From assembly GCA_031411235.1 (NCBI GenBank), contig JANOAR010000063.1:1-53900 (forward strand): a stretch of DNA of 53,900 nt, in the 5' to 3' direction. The notes beneath the pieces are model-generated. The model ran no database searches. It had not been told where the DNA came from and was given only the letters and a program-made list of their open reading frames with translations. Origin of the DNA: JANOAR01 sp031411235. GTDB taxonomy: Bacteria > Verrucomicrobiota > Verrucomicrobiia > Verrucomicrobiales > Verrucomicrobiaceae. Below are positions 44,283 through 52,494 of this stretch, in pieces (the stretch's first letter is position 1; each line of letters opens with the position of its first letter). Both the position numbers and the translations under genes were made by a program.

Positions 44283-47200
44283 ATGACACGAAACACACTC
44301 TACCTCGTCGCAGCGCTGCTGCTGATCACGCATCACGCCGCACTGGCTGAAGCAGTCCGCCTCGCGCATGAACCGGCGTTGTCGCCCGATGGCTCCACGC
44401 TTGCGTTCGCTTGGTGCGGCGACATCTGGACGGTGCCTACCCAAGGCGGCACCGCGACGCGGCTCACGAATAACCCGGCAGTGGAATCGGGGCCAGCGTT
44501 CTCGCCGGACGGCATGCAACTCGCCTTCAACAGCGACCGCGAAGGCAGCAAGCAAGTCTATGTGATGCCCGCCACGGGTGGTGAGCCGAAGCAGATCACC
44601 TCGCACACGGATGGCTACGATGTGCGCGAGTGGATGCTTGATGGCAAAGGGCTGCTGGTGAGCATCGCACGCGACTTGTCGTGGATGCGCGAATCGCGGG
44701 CGACACGGCTCGCGGTGCTGAACGTGAACGAGCGACGCGCTGAGGATGTTCTGTTCGATGACTATGCTTCGGAAGGCTCCGTATCGGTGGATAGCAGGCG
44801 CGTGCTGTTCATGCGCGAGGGCTCGGAAGTCTGGTGGCGTCAGGGTTACAAGGGCTCGAGGGCCGGGCAGGTGTGGCTCTTCAATCGCGATGACGCGAGC
44901 TATAAACAAATCATCAGCGAGAGCACGGAGAGCCGCTGGCCGATGTGGAAGGCGGATGGCAAAGGCTTCTATTTCGTGTCGAATCGCGACGGCACATACA
45001 ACCTGTGGGAGCATGACCTCGCGGCTAACAAGGACACGCAGCGCACCTCCTTCAAAGGTGACTCTGTGGTGTTCCCGGCGATCTCACGCGATGGCAAGAC
45101 GGTCGTGTTTCGCGTGAAGTTCGATCTGTATCGCTGGCATCCCGGCGACAAGGAACCGGTGAAGATTGACATCGAAGCGGCCAGTGATCCGGCGAATGCA
45201 GACGTTGAACATCTGGTGCTGGAGAAGGCCGCCAGCATCGACTTCACGTCGGATGGTTTGCAGTTGGCCTTCATCTCTGGCGGCGATGTGTGGGTGATGG
45301 ACACGGAGTTGAAGGAGCCTCGACAAGTCACGCATTCAGCGGAGGAGGAACGCAGCGTGGTGTTCGCGCCGGACGGGAAGTCGCTGCTGTTTGTGAGCGA
45401 TGCCCAGGGGCAGACGGACATCTGGAAGGCGGTGCCGGAGAAGCCAGAGCAGTATTGGTGGGACAACGCTGGCTTCACGCTCACGCGCATCACCCATGAT
45501 GCCGTAGTCGAGTCGCGCGTTGAGTTCACGCACGATGGCAGGCACATCGGATTCACGAAGGCGGAAGGGGATTTGTGGATCGCGGATGCGGACGGACAGA
45601 ACGCGCGGCGGCTCATCGAGTCATGGGACATGCCGAGCTACCACTTCTCGCCGGACGGCACATGGATCGCCTATTCTCTAAGCGACGAGTGGTTCAATGC
45701 CGATGTGTGGGTCATGCCCGTTGATGGCTCGCGCCCCGCCTTCAATCTGTCGCGGCATCCCAACAACGACCAGCTCCCCGTGTGGTCGCCCGATGGCAAG
45801 ATGATCGCCTGGACCGGCAAGCGTGAGTTCGATGAGGTGGACATCTTCTACGTCAACCTGCGCGCCGAAGACGATGAACGAACCAGGCGCGAGCGCACGA
45901 TGGAGAAGGCGCGCGAGAAGATCAAAGACGCCGCGAAGGCCAGTGTGCTCAGCACCAAGGGCACGGCAGCTCCGCTTGCGAAGCCTGCGGAGAAGCCCGC
46001 CGAGCCGGTGAGGATCGATTTCGACGACATCCACGAGCGCATCCATCGCATCACGATTCCGAAGTCGCTGGAGAGCATGCTGGTGTGGTCGCCTGATTCC
46101 AAGAAGCTCGCGTTCCACGCGACCCTTGATGGCAAGCGTGCGACGTATGCTGTTGAGATTCCCGATGACTTAAAACCCAAGCAGCTTGCCGCAGCGACGG
46201 TGAGCGACGCGCAATGGGTGAAGCATGATGACCAGATCCTTGGGCTTAGCGAAGGCAAGCCAACCTCGCTTTCCGCCAAGACTGGCATCGGCAAGTTCCT
46301 CAGCTTCAAAGCCCCGCAAAGTGTGGCGCGTGCGGACAAGCAGCGCGCGGTCTTCGATCAATGCTGGCAGGTAATGCGCGATCGCTACTACGACGAGCGC
46401 CATGGTAATCGCGACTGGAATACGGTGCGCGCGAAGTATGCAGAGATGGCCGCCTCAGCTCAGGACATGAAGGGCGTGATGGAAGTGGTGTGGCTGATGC
46501 TCGGCGAGTTGAACGGCTCCCACCTTGGCTTCACGCTCGAAGCGAAAGCCACCACAGCGGGCGGGTGGCACGAAGAGACCGCGCATCTCGGCCTGCGCTT
46601 CGATCCCGCGTTTGCAGGCCCTGGCTGGCAGATCCGCGATGTGCTGCCCAAAGGCCCGGCGAGCCACAAGCTCAGCCGCATCGAAGCGGGCGAGATCATC
46701 ATGAAGGTGGATGGTCGCGACGTGACACCAGCCATGGATGCCAGCGAAGTGCTCAATGGCCGCGCTGACCGCGACGTCATGCTGCATGTTAAATCCGCAA
46801 CAGGTGCCGAACGCGATGTCATGTTGCGACCGATCAGCTACACCACCGCGCGCAAGCTGCTCTACGACAAGTGGATCGTGGACAACCGCAGCGCCGTGGA
46901 CAAGGCGTCCAATGGCACGCTGGGCTACCTGCACATCAGCGCGATGAATGACGAGAGCTTCCAGAAGTTTCAGGAGGAGCTTTACGCCGCAGGCGCTGGC
47001 AAGGAGGGGCTGGTCATCGACGTGCGCGAGAACGGCGGAGGCTCCACTACCGATCATTTGCTCACCGCGCTCACGCAGCCGCAGCACGCCATCACGGTGC
47101 CGCGAGGCGGCAAGGCCGGCTACCCGCAGGATCGCATCGTGTATGCCATCTGGAGCAAGCCCATCGTCGTCATGTGCAATCAGAATAGCTACAGCAACGC

Positions 47201-47528
47201 GGAGATTTTCAGCCACTCGATCAAGACCTTGAAGCGTGGCAAGCTCGTCGGCGTGCCAACCGCTGGCGGCGTCATCAGTACCAGCTCCGCGAGCATTATG
47301 GATGTCGGCACGCTGCGCCTTCCATTCCGTGGCTGGTATGGCCTCAATGATGGCAAGGACATGGAACTCAACGGCGCGGTGCCCGACTTCATCGTGTGGC
47401 CGAAGCCAGGCGATTTGGCGAAGGGTGTGGATGCGCAGTTGGACAAAGCCGTCGAGGTGCTCAAGGGCGAGGTCGAGACCTGGAAGAAGCGTCCGCAGCC
47501 CAAGCTGATCAAGGCCAGCGAGCGGTAA
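44283..47528 (+). CDS. Exported tricorn-like S41 protease
   Basis: Protease of 1081 residues with a Sec signal (MTRNTLYLVAALLLITHHAALA). The N-terminal 600 residues are PD40/WD40-like propeller blades (LSPDGSTLAFAWCGDIW, FSPDGMQLAFNSDREG, WSPDGKMIAWTGKREF). A tricorn C1 domain, a PDZ domain (IEAGEIIMKVDGRDVTPA) and an S41 catalytic core follow. The nucleophile region reads NQNSYSNAEIFSHSI, with a candidate active-site His in LNGSHLGFTLE and a GTLGYLHISAM strand. Archaeal tricorn is a cytosolic peptide-trimming protease; this exported form probably degrades peptides in the periplasm. It is in the same rightward run as sdaA. Confidence 0.93.
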   Translation: MTRNTLYLVAALLLITHHAALAEAVRLAHEPALSPDGSTLAFAWCGDIWTVPTQGGTATRLTNNPAVESGPAFSPDGMQLAFNSDREGSKQVYVMPATGGEPKQITSHTDGYDVREWMLDGKGLLVSIARDLSWMRESRATRLAVLNVNERRAEDVLFDDYASEGSVSVDSRRVLFMREGSEVWWRQGYKGSRAGQVWLFNRDDASYKQIISESTESRWPMWKADGKGFYFVSNRDGTYNLWEHDLAANKDTQRTSFKGDSVVFPAISRDGKTVVFRVKFDLYRWHPGDKEPVKIDIEAASDPANADVEHLVLEKAASIDFTSDGLQLAFISGGDVWVMDTELKEPRQVTHSAEEERSVVFAPDGKSLLFVSDAQGQTDIWKAVPEKPEQYWWDNAGFTLTRITHDAVVESRVEFTHDGRHIGFTKAEGDLWIADADGQNARRLIESWDMPSYHFSPDGTWIAYSLSDEWFNADVWVMPVDGSRPAFNLSRHPNNDQLPVWSPDGKMIAWTGKREFDEVDIFYVNLRAEDDERTRRERTMEKAREKIKDAAKASVLSTKGTAAPLAKPAEKPAEPVRIDFDDIHERIHRITIPKSLESMLVWSPDSKKLAFHATLDGKRATYAVEIPDDLKPKQLAAATVSDAQWVKHDDQILGLSEGKPTSLSAKTGIGKFLSFKAPQSVARADKQRAVFDQCWQVMRDRYYDERHGNRDWNTVRAKYAEMAASAQDMKGVMEVVWLMLGELNGSHLGFTLEAKATTAGGWHEETAHLGLRFDPAFAGPGWQIRDVLPKGPASHKLSRIEAGEIIMKVDGRDVTPAMDASEVLNGRADRDVMLHVKSATGAERDVMLRPISYTTARKLLYDKWIVDNRSAVDKASNGTLGYLHISAMNDESFQKFQEELYAAGAGKEGLVIDVRENGGGSTTDHLLTALTQPQHAITVPRGGKAGYPQDRIVYAIWSKPIVVMCNQNSYSNAEIFSHSIKTLKRGKLVGVPTAGGVISTSSASIMDVGTLRLPFRGWYGLNDGKDMELNGAVPDFIVWPKPGDLAKGVDAQLDKAVEVLKGEVETWKKRPQPKLIKASER

Positions 47529-47537
47529 CTCACCACC

Positions 47538-48122
47538 ATGGACATTCTCTCCGCCACACTGCTGCTGCTCACGATCATGGATCCGCTGGGGAACGTGGCG
47601 AACTTCATCAGCGGCCTGCGCCCAGTGCCACCGGAGCGGCGCTTGCGCGTGATCGCGCGGGAGCTGGTGTTCGCGCTGCTGATCCTGCTGGGCTTCCTGT
47701 TCTGCGGGCGCTGGCTGCTGGGGTTGCTGCACTTGAAGGAGGAGGCCTTGTTCATCAGCGGTGGCGTGGTGCTCTTTCTTATCGCGCTGAAGATGATCTT
47801 CCCGGATGTCCGACACGTCGCGGACGAAGCCACGACGGAGCCCTTCATCGTGCCGCTGGCCACGCCATTCATCGCGGGGCCGTCGGTGCTGGCGTCGCTG
47901 CTGGTGATGGTCAATTCACAGCCGGAGGCGATGGGCAAGTGGCTCGCCGCGTTGCTGATTTCATGGGGCATCACGGCAGCCGTGCTGCTGCTGTCACCGC
48001 TCATCGCCCGAGTGCTCAAGGAGCGCGGTGCCATGGCGGTGGAACGATTGATGGGGATGTTGCTGGTGATGATCTCCGTGCAGATGTTCCTCAACGGCCT
48101 CGAACATTACCTCAAACACTGA
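47538..48122 (+). CDS. MarC-family integral membrane protein
   Basis: Polytopic inner-membrane protein of 194 residues with about six hydrophobic helices. The opening LLLTIMDPLGNVANFI and the central VPLATPFIAGPSVLASLLVM are the two family-defining Pro/Gly motifs. MarC proteins are related to LysE-like exporters by fold, but their function is unsettled; the old link to antibiotic resistance was not confirmed. It lies 9 nt after the tricorn-like gene, so it is likely cotranscribed. Confidence 0.95.
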   Translation: MDILSATLLLLTIMDPLGNVANFISGLRPVPPERRLRVIARELVFALLILLGFLFCGRWLLGLLHLKEEALFISGGVVLFLIALKMIFPDVRHVADEATTEPFIVPLATPFIAGPSVLASLLVMVNSQPEAMGKWLAALLISWGITAAVLLLSPLIARVLKERGAMAVERLMGMLLVMISVQMFLNGLEHYLKH

Positions 48123-48167
48123 CGCTGCAACCCCAGCTCCACAAGACATTCAACCTCCTGATCACCC

Positions 48168-49082
48168 ATGAAATTCGCCCTCATCATTCTCGCGTTAGTC
48201 AGCTCGGTCTTTGCCGAAGACCTCTGCAAACAACCCTCGCCCGAAGACATGGCCAAAGCGGCGGGCGTGACCTTGCCGAAGTCGCCCTGGCATGTGGTGA
48301 ACATCTGGTGGGACTTCGAGAAGCCCGTGGAGCACTTCACCTCGCTGGAGATGGATGTGACCATCGACCGTGATGTGCCCTCCGACTACAACCTGTATGT
48401 GTCGCCCTGCGGCATCGCCAAGATCAACGGCTTGCAGTTCTACGGCGGCCTGCAAACGAACGTCAATGGCTGGGCGAACAAGGAAAGCCGCGAGCGTGTG
48501 CATCCCGGTAAGGGCGCGATTTTTTCGCGTTGGTCGAGCGACAAGAAGACGCCCATCGGCCTTGATCATGTGCGCACGGCGGGGGCGGACTGCCTCGTGG
48601 AGAGCGCGGGTTATGAAGGCGAATTCGCCAGCGTGCGCAGACCCTTTGCATGGACAAAGGGCACCTACACTTACAGCATCACGAAGGGCGCGAGCGAGAC
48701 GGTCAAAGGAGTGGATTGCACCTGGTTCGACTGTCGCGTGAAGGACTCGCAAGGGGCGGTGCAGGAGGTTGGCAGTCTGCGATTTGAAGGCACAGACTTT
48801 ACGTTTTGGGAGAAGCACTCGGCCTTTTGCGAGGTGTATAGCACGACGAAAATCTCCAAGTCTGGCATCCCAAAAGTGAACATCACCTTTGGCTGGCCTC
48901 GGCTGAATGGATCGAAGGTCGCGCTGAAGAAAGCCTTCGCCTACTACCCGCATGACACTGGGCCTGCCGCGCCTGATTGCGCATGGGCGAAGGCTGAGGG
49001 TGAGAACTGCGCGGTGGAGATTGGGCCGATCTTCAAGCGCGATGAGGCGAAGCGGCGGCATGAGCTGTTGCTCACACGATGA
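48168..49082 (+). CDS. Cys-rich secreted protein, DUF3472-like
   Basis: Exported protein of 304 residues with a short Sec signal (MKFALIILALVSSVFA). It contains about nine cysteines after the signal, so disulfides are likely. The central part (GGLQTNVNGWANKE, AIFSRWSS, EGEFASVRRPFAWTKGTYTYSI) parallels the layout of the DUF3472 core in the protein encoded at 40415-41641, although identity is low. I therefore treat it as a distant relative, without a known activity. It is the last gene of the rightward run and ends just before a dispersed 29-nt repeat. Confidence 0.7.
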   Translation: MKFALIILALVSSVFAEDLCKQPSPEDMAKAAGVTLPKSPWHVVNIWWDFEKPVEHFTSLEMDVTIDRDVPSDYNLYVSPCGIAKINGLQFYGGLQTNVNGWANKESRERVHPGKGAIFSRWSSDKKTPIGLDHVRTAGADCLVESAGYEGEFASVRRPFAWTKGTYTYSITKGASETVKGVDCTWFDCRVKDSQGAVQEVGSLRFEGTDFTFWEKHSAFCEVYSTTKISKSGIPKVNITFGWPRLNGSKVALKKAFAYYPHDTGPAAPDCAWAKAEGENCAVEIGPIFKRDEAKRRHELLLTR

Positions 49083-49090
49083 GTTTTGAG

Positions 49091-49119
49091 GTAGGAAGAT
49101 TGGGGGTAGGAAAATTTTA
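49091..49119. repeat. Dispersed 29-nt repeat, copy A
   Basis: A dimer of GGTAGGAARATT-like units that starts 8 nt after the stop of the Cys-rich protein gene. It matches 53631-53659 at 25 of 29 positions. The AAAATTTT core is palindromic. Confidence 0.65.
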
Positions 49120-49138
49120 TGAAGGCTGCGCCACGATG

Positions 49139-49738
49139 CTAGACCATGGTACGGAAGGTGAGGTTGATCCTCGGCGACGTGATCTTCTTCGACTTGGGCA
49201 GACTGTGCAGCCAGTGGGTTTGCGTGGTGTCTTTCATGACCAACAGGCTGCCGTGTTCGAGCATGATGGAAGTGGCCTGATCGGTGCGCTTGTGCTTGAA
49301 GCAAAACTTCCGTTCCGCGCCGAAGCTAAGGGACGCGATGGTGGTGTTTTTGCCCAGGGACTTCTCATCATCGCTGTGCCACGCCATGCCTTCGTTGCCG
49401 TCATGGTAGAGATTGAGCAGGCAGGAATTGAAGGTCGATCCGGTGAGTTGCTCGACGATACTTTTGAGTGCCAGCAGTTCCGCATTCCAAGTGAGTGCTT
49501 GCTTCGTGGTGCCGGAGTAGGTGTAGGCGTAATCGGTGTCGCCATACCACGCGACCTTGCGCGCCGTGACGATATGCTTGCCGAAGATGATGGCCTCGTC
49601 GTTCTTCCACGGGACGCCGTGCAGCAAGGCCTCGAAGTATCGCTGAGCCTCATCGTGGCAGACGATGGGGCCGTGATAATTCACCGTGCCATCACAAGGC
49701 AGCAGGTTGGCAGTGGGGTCGGCGGCGAAGAGGTTCAT
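49139..49738 (-). CDS. AlkB-type 2-oxoglutarate/Fe(II) dioxygenase
   Basis: Dealkylating dioxygenase of 199 residues that repairs N-alkylated bases in DNA or RNA by oxidative demethylation. Iron ligands are the HxD pair in MAWHSDDE and the distal His in HWLHSLPKSKK. The 2-oxoglutarate-binding Rx5R motif is RINLTFR. NLYHDGNEGMAWHSDDE and LSFGAERKF are closer to ALKBH2/3-like bacterial proteins than to E. coli AlkB. The ATG has only 3 nt between it and a 41-nt hairpin, leaving no room for a normal ribosome binding site, so expression may be weak or structure-controlled. Confidence 0.93.
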   Translation of the reverse strand: MNLFAADPTANLLPCDGTVNYHGPIVCHDEAQRYFEALLHGVPWKNDEAIIFGKHIVTARKVAWYGDTDYAYTYSGTTKQALTWNAELLALKSIVEQLTGSTFNSCLLNLYHDGNEGMAWHSDDEKSLGKNTTIASLSFGAERKFCFKHKRTDQATSIMLEHGSLLVMKDTTQTHWLHSLPKSKKITSPRINLTFRTMV

Positions 49739-49741
49739 TCA

Positions 49742-49782
49742 GTAGAGTAGGCAGGGAGCTTCAGCTCCCTTGCCTACTCTAC
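49742..49782. repeat. 41-nt hairpin at the alkB start and lyase-fragment junction
   Basis: The arms are 49742-49760 and 49763-49782, a 19/20-nt stem with one bulged base and a 2-nt loop. Nothing else in the window forms so long a near-perfect hairpin. It abuts the alkB-type start codon on one side and the first base of homology to nanA on the other, so it marks a rearrangement junction. It looks like a REP/MITE-type unit. Confidence 0.85.
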
Positions 49783-50051
49783 ATAACTTCGCGGCACCGA
49801 TCTACTTGCGGGTGATGAAGGCCTTCGCAGCGGGGGATATGAAGACGGTGCGCACGGAGCCGTTGCGTAGTGTGGAGGTCATCAAGTTGTTAGCCAGCTA
49901 TGGCTACATGGGCGCGGTGAAGGCAACCCTGAAGATACTCGGTGTCGATGTGAACCCTGCGCACCTGCCGAATGGCGCGTTGTTGGTCGAACAGGCGGGC
50001 AAGTTGCAGCGTGAACTGGAGGCGCTGGGCTTCTTTGATTGGGTGAAGTAG
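49770..50051 (+). pseudogene. C-terminal fragment of a second N-acetylneuraminate lyase
   Basis: The last 88 or so codons of a lyase gene without its first two thirds. From NFAAPIYLRVMKAF to the final ALGFFDWVK it aligns without gaps to the C-terminus of the intact lyase encoded at 36473-37384 (NFAAPIY, YGYMGAVKATLKILGVDV versus IGYMGAAKAAMKMLGVDV, and FFDWV at the end). The Schiff-base lysine and pyruvate site are missing, so it cannot be active. The frame can only start at a TTG inside the hairpin. Sequence divergence indicates an old paralogue, not a fresh copy. Confidence 0.85.
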
Positions 50052-50059
50052 TCGATCCC

Positions 50060-50587
50060 TTATCTTGAGCCAATCCATCGGCAGCGCTGGATTCGCTGCT
50101 CACCGGCCTCAGGCTTCATTTCCATCATGATCTGCTCATGGCCCGGGAATGGCCAGGCCATTTCGATGAAGTTCGTGTGCATGGGCTTGACGGTGAGCGA
50201 GGTGTTGTGCTTTCGCGATCCGATCAATGCGCGGATGGGGTTGGAATTGTAACCTGATGCATAGAAAGCGGACAGCATGGCACCGGGTGTGACCCTACCT
50301 CGAGACGAGAGGAAATACTGTCCTGGTGTCGCCAGCCAGGAATAGAAAGCCCCTCGTCGCATGTTTTTCGAGAGCATTTGGTCATTGGCGTATATTTTAA
50401 AGTCCATGCCACCGCTGCTATCATTGAGTAATTCTTTGCGCCAGTAAATCAGCACCAAGCCCTTGTCTGCGGTGGGTTGCAAATGCCCCGCGCGTCTCAT
50501 CTTGGCGTAGCTTAGTCCCGAGCAACTGCAGTGGGTGATAGCACAGAGAAGTACAACAAGAATGCGGGTGAGACAGGTCGAGTTCAT
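50060..50587 (-). CDS. DUF2846-like exported protein
   Basis: Exported or lipid-anchored protein of 175 residues. The N-terminus MNSTCLTRILVVLLCAITHC is a signal peptide followed by a CSCS cluster; the lipobox is poor. The body has the pattern GLVLIYWRKELL, then FKIYANDQMLSKNMRRGAFY, then WLATPGQYFLSS, which fits DUF2846: small envelope proteins with a GxxxVYIYR-like strand. Function is unknown. Its first part overlaps, in another frame, the tail of the broken gene upstream, and its stop is 8 nt from that of the lyase fragment. Confidence 0.65.
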   Translation of the reverse strand: MNSTCLTRILVVLLCAITHCSCSGLSYAKMRRAGHLQPTADKGLVLIYWRKELLNDSSGGMDFKIYANDQMLSKNMRRGAFYSWLATPGQYFLSSRGRVTPGAMLSAFYASGYNSNPIRALIGSRKHNTSLTVKPMHTNFIEMAWPFPGHEQIMMEMKPEAGEQRIQRCRWIGSR

Positions 50588-50834
50588 GGAGATTGAGCCG
50601 ATTAACGAAGTGTCTCATCTGTTCCCAGTATCGGTGGCGAGCACCACTGGAAAAAAAGCGCAATTTCTCCCGAGCCATCAATAGACGCCCCCTCCCACGG
50701 CTGATGTTGATCTGGAGTTTGCTACCAGGGAAGGTGAGGGGTTGGGTGGTGAACTCGCCGCCTTTCACCTCCGCCTGCAAGGAACAAGTGAGCACATGCA
50801 GCAGCACGAGCGAGCGGATGGTCGAGGCATTCAT
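50421..50834 (-). pseudogene. Remnant: signal peptide joined to a glycosidase-associated domain fragment
   Basis: The frame starts with an ATGA overlap on the stop of the propeller gene. It encodes a Sec signal (MNASTIRSLVLLHVLTCSLQA) and then GGEFTTQPLTFPGSKLQINIS. The last part matches the start of the C-terminal beta-sandwich seen in the partial protein at the window's right edge (SKLQLNYS). After about residue 50 the sequence loses all resemblance and reads through the upstream part of the DUF2846-like gene. I interpret it as a gene whose middle and end were deleted. A short secreted peptide is possible but less likely. Confidence 0.5.
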
Positions 50835-52414
50835 GGCTGCAAAGTCAGTGCGAACAAATCTGCCTTCTCCAGCTGCACCCGCAGCAGGTATTTGCCGGGG
50901 GGCAGCTCACTGAGATTTTTGTCCTTCCACGCTGCTGCGTGGGCAATGTCATCGGTCGTCAACTGCACCGCATCATCCTTGGTGAAGCCGCGCAGCCGAT
51001 AGCCGTCTTCGTTCAGAATTTCGAGACGCACAGAGCCTTTGGAAGCATCCGCGTTGAGGGTGATGGCCTTCACGCCTGTGAGATCGAGAGCCTTGAGCGT
51101 GACCTGACCGATGTTCGGCGGCTGCTTCACTTTGGCGGTGGGCGCTTCGGGTTCGGAGCGAATGCTGGCGAAGCGATCCAGCGGCAATGTCACGAGACCG
51201 ACACCGCTTTTCTGCTGATCGCCCGTGATGTCCGTGCCGCCGCCGATTGCGCCGCTGCTATACGCGCCGTAGTAGAAGCGCATCTCGTCATCGTGGACGA
51301 TCATGTTGGCGTTGCTCACGATGGTGCCGCTGTCGAACTGCTGCCCTGGGCTGCGCGGGATGAAGAACGGTGCGCGAAACGGTCGCTCCCACTCGAAGCC
51401 ATCGCGGCTCACCATCAACTCGATGTCCATCATTCCGTGGTCGGCGCGGTTCAAAATCTGGTTCACGCTGAAGTAACGCTCGCGATGGATAAAGACGGGC
51501 GAGGTGTGAAACTCCAGCGCACCATCCGCGTCGTCGGGTGCGCAGACGAGTTGCGGTGTTGTCCAGTGGAGGAAGTCTTTGCTCTCGCTGCGACCCATGC
51601 CGTGCTTCCAGGCCATGCCGCCGTCCGGGCCGCCGATCCACATCTTGCCGTAGATGACGAACGCCTGGTGCTTCGGATCATAGATCACATCCGCCGCATC
51701 AGAGAGTGTCATCGGCAGCAGCCCTTGCTGACGCATACGGCCACTGGTGAGCTTCGTCTCGCGGTAGGGATTTTCATCGACAAAGGGCGGCTGCACTTTC
51801 TTGCCGCCGTAGTGTGTGCGGTAGAACGGAGCGCCTGGCTCCTTGATCCAATGGATGCCATCGGGCGAAAATGCGACGTGCAATCCTGCCCAATACGCAC
51901 CGCTGTCCTCTTTAGACCAATCATTGAAGGCCATCTTGTAGCGCTTAGCGGCGTCTTTTTCCTGAGTGTCCACGATGACCGAGTTGCAGTAGCGATCCCC
52001 CAGCACGCCGCTGCAGATGAGAACGATGTTGGTGTTCTTGTCACCGTTGAAATCGAAGAGGCCCAGATTCGGTTTGGTGAAGGTGATGCCGTCTGCTGAC
52101 TCCGCGTAGCACACCACGCATTCGTGTGTTTTGAGCTGAGCGCGTTTGCCCGCGTAGGCCTGATACCAGAGCTGATATTTTCCCGTCTTCGCGTCGCGAT
52201 GCACGCTAGTCCAGCCAATCGTCAGCTCCCACGGTTTATCCTCGGTGATGAGCGGATTCTTTGCGTGGCGCTGCGGCAGGTTCAAAAAACGTCGCGTGCC
52301 CGAGCGGTAGAGCACGTCGTGATCATCGACCATGAGGATGGTTCGCTCTGCGGCGTGGAGCCCTGTGCTCAAGAAAGCGAGGCTAAGACACAGAGTGTGA
52401 AGCTTAATGTTCAT
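50831..52414 (-). CDS. Secreted five-bladed-propeller glycosidase-like protein
   Basis: Exported protein of 527 residues with a Sec signal ending at GLHA. Strands such as GKYQLWYQAYAG, VVCYAESADGITFTKPNLG, HVAFSPDGIHWIKEP, MVSRDGFEWERPF and EMRFYYGAYSSG are typical of GH32/GH43/GH130-like five-bladed propellers in Planctomycetota and Verrucomicrobiota. The last 100 residues form a beta-sandwich ending in KYLLRVQLEKADLFALTL. I cannot point to a catalytic triad with confidence. It is probably a glycoside hydrolase or glycan-binding protein. It lies 80 nt behind the sialidase gene on the same strand. Confidence 0.82.
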   Translation of the reverse strand: MNIKLHTLCLSLAFLSTGLHAAERTILMVDDHDVLYRSGTRRFLNLPQRHAKNPLITEDKPWELTIGWTSVHRDAKTGKYQLWYQAYAGKRAQLKTHECVVCYAESADGITFTKPNLGLFDFNGDKNTNIVLICSGVLGDRYCNSVIVDTQEKDAAKRYKMAFNDWSKEDSGAYWAGLHVAFSPDGIHWIKEPGAPFYRTHYGGKKVQPPFVDENPYRETKLTSGRMRQQGLLPMTLSDAADVIYDPKHQAFVIYGKMWIGGPDGGMAWKHGMGRSESKDFLHWTTPQLVCAPDDADGALEFHTSPVFIHRERYFSVNQILNRADHGMMDIELMVSRDGFEWERPFRAPFFIPRSPGQQFDSGTIVSNANMIVHDDEMRFYYGAYSSGAIGGGTDITGDQQKSGVGLVTLPLDRFASIRSEPEAPTAKVKQPPNIGQVTLKALDLTGVKAITLNADASKGSVRLEILNEDGYRLRGFTKDDAVQLTTDDIAHAAAWKDKNLSELPPGKYLLRVQLEKADLFALTLQP

Positions 52415-52494
52415 GGAAGGGAATTATTGAAGGGTGATGGCAAAGGCTTCGGCGTTGACGGGAAAAGCAGCAGCGCATGTTTCATGCGCTAGTT

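Noticed and set aside
50939..52099. A 386-codon rightward open frame
   Set aside because: It is antisense to the propeller glycosidase-like gene, which has a signal peptide and family motifs.
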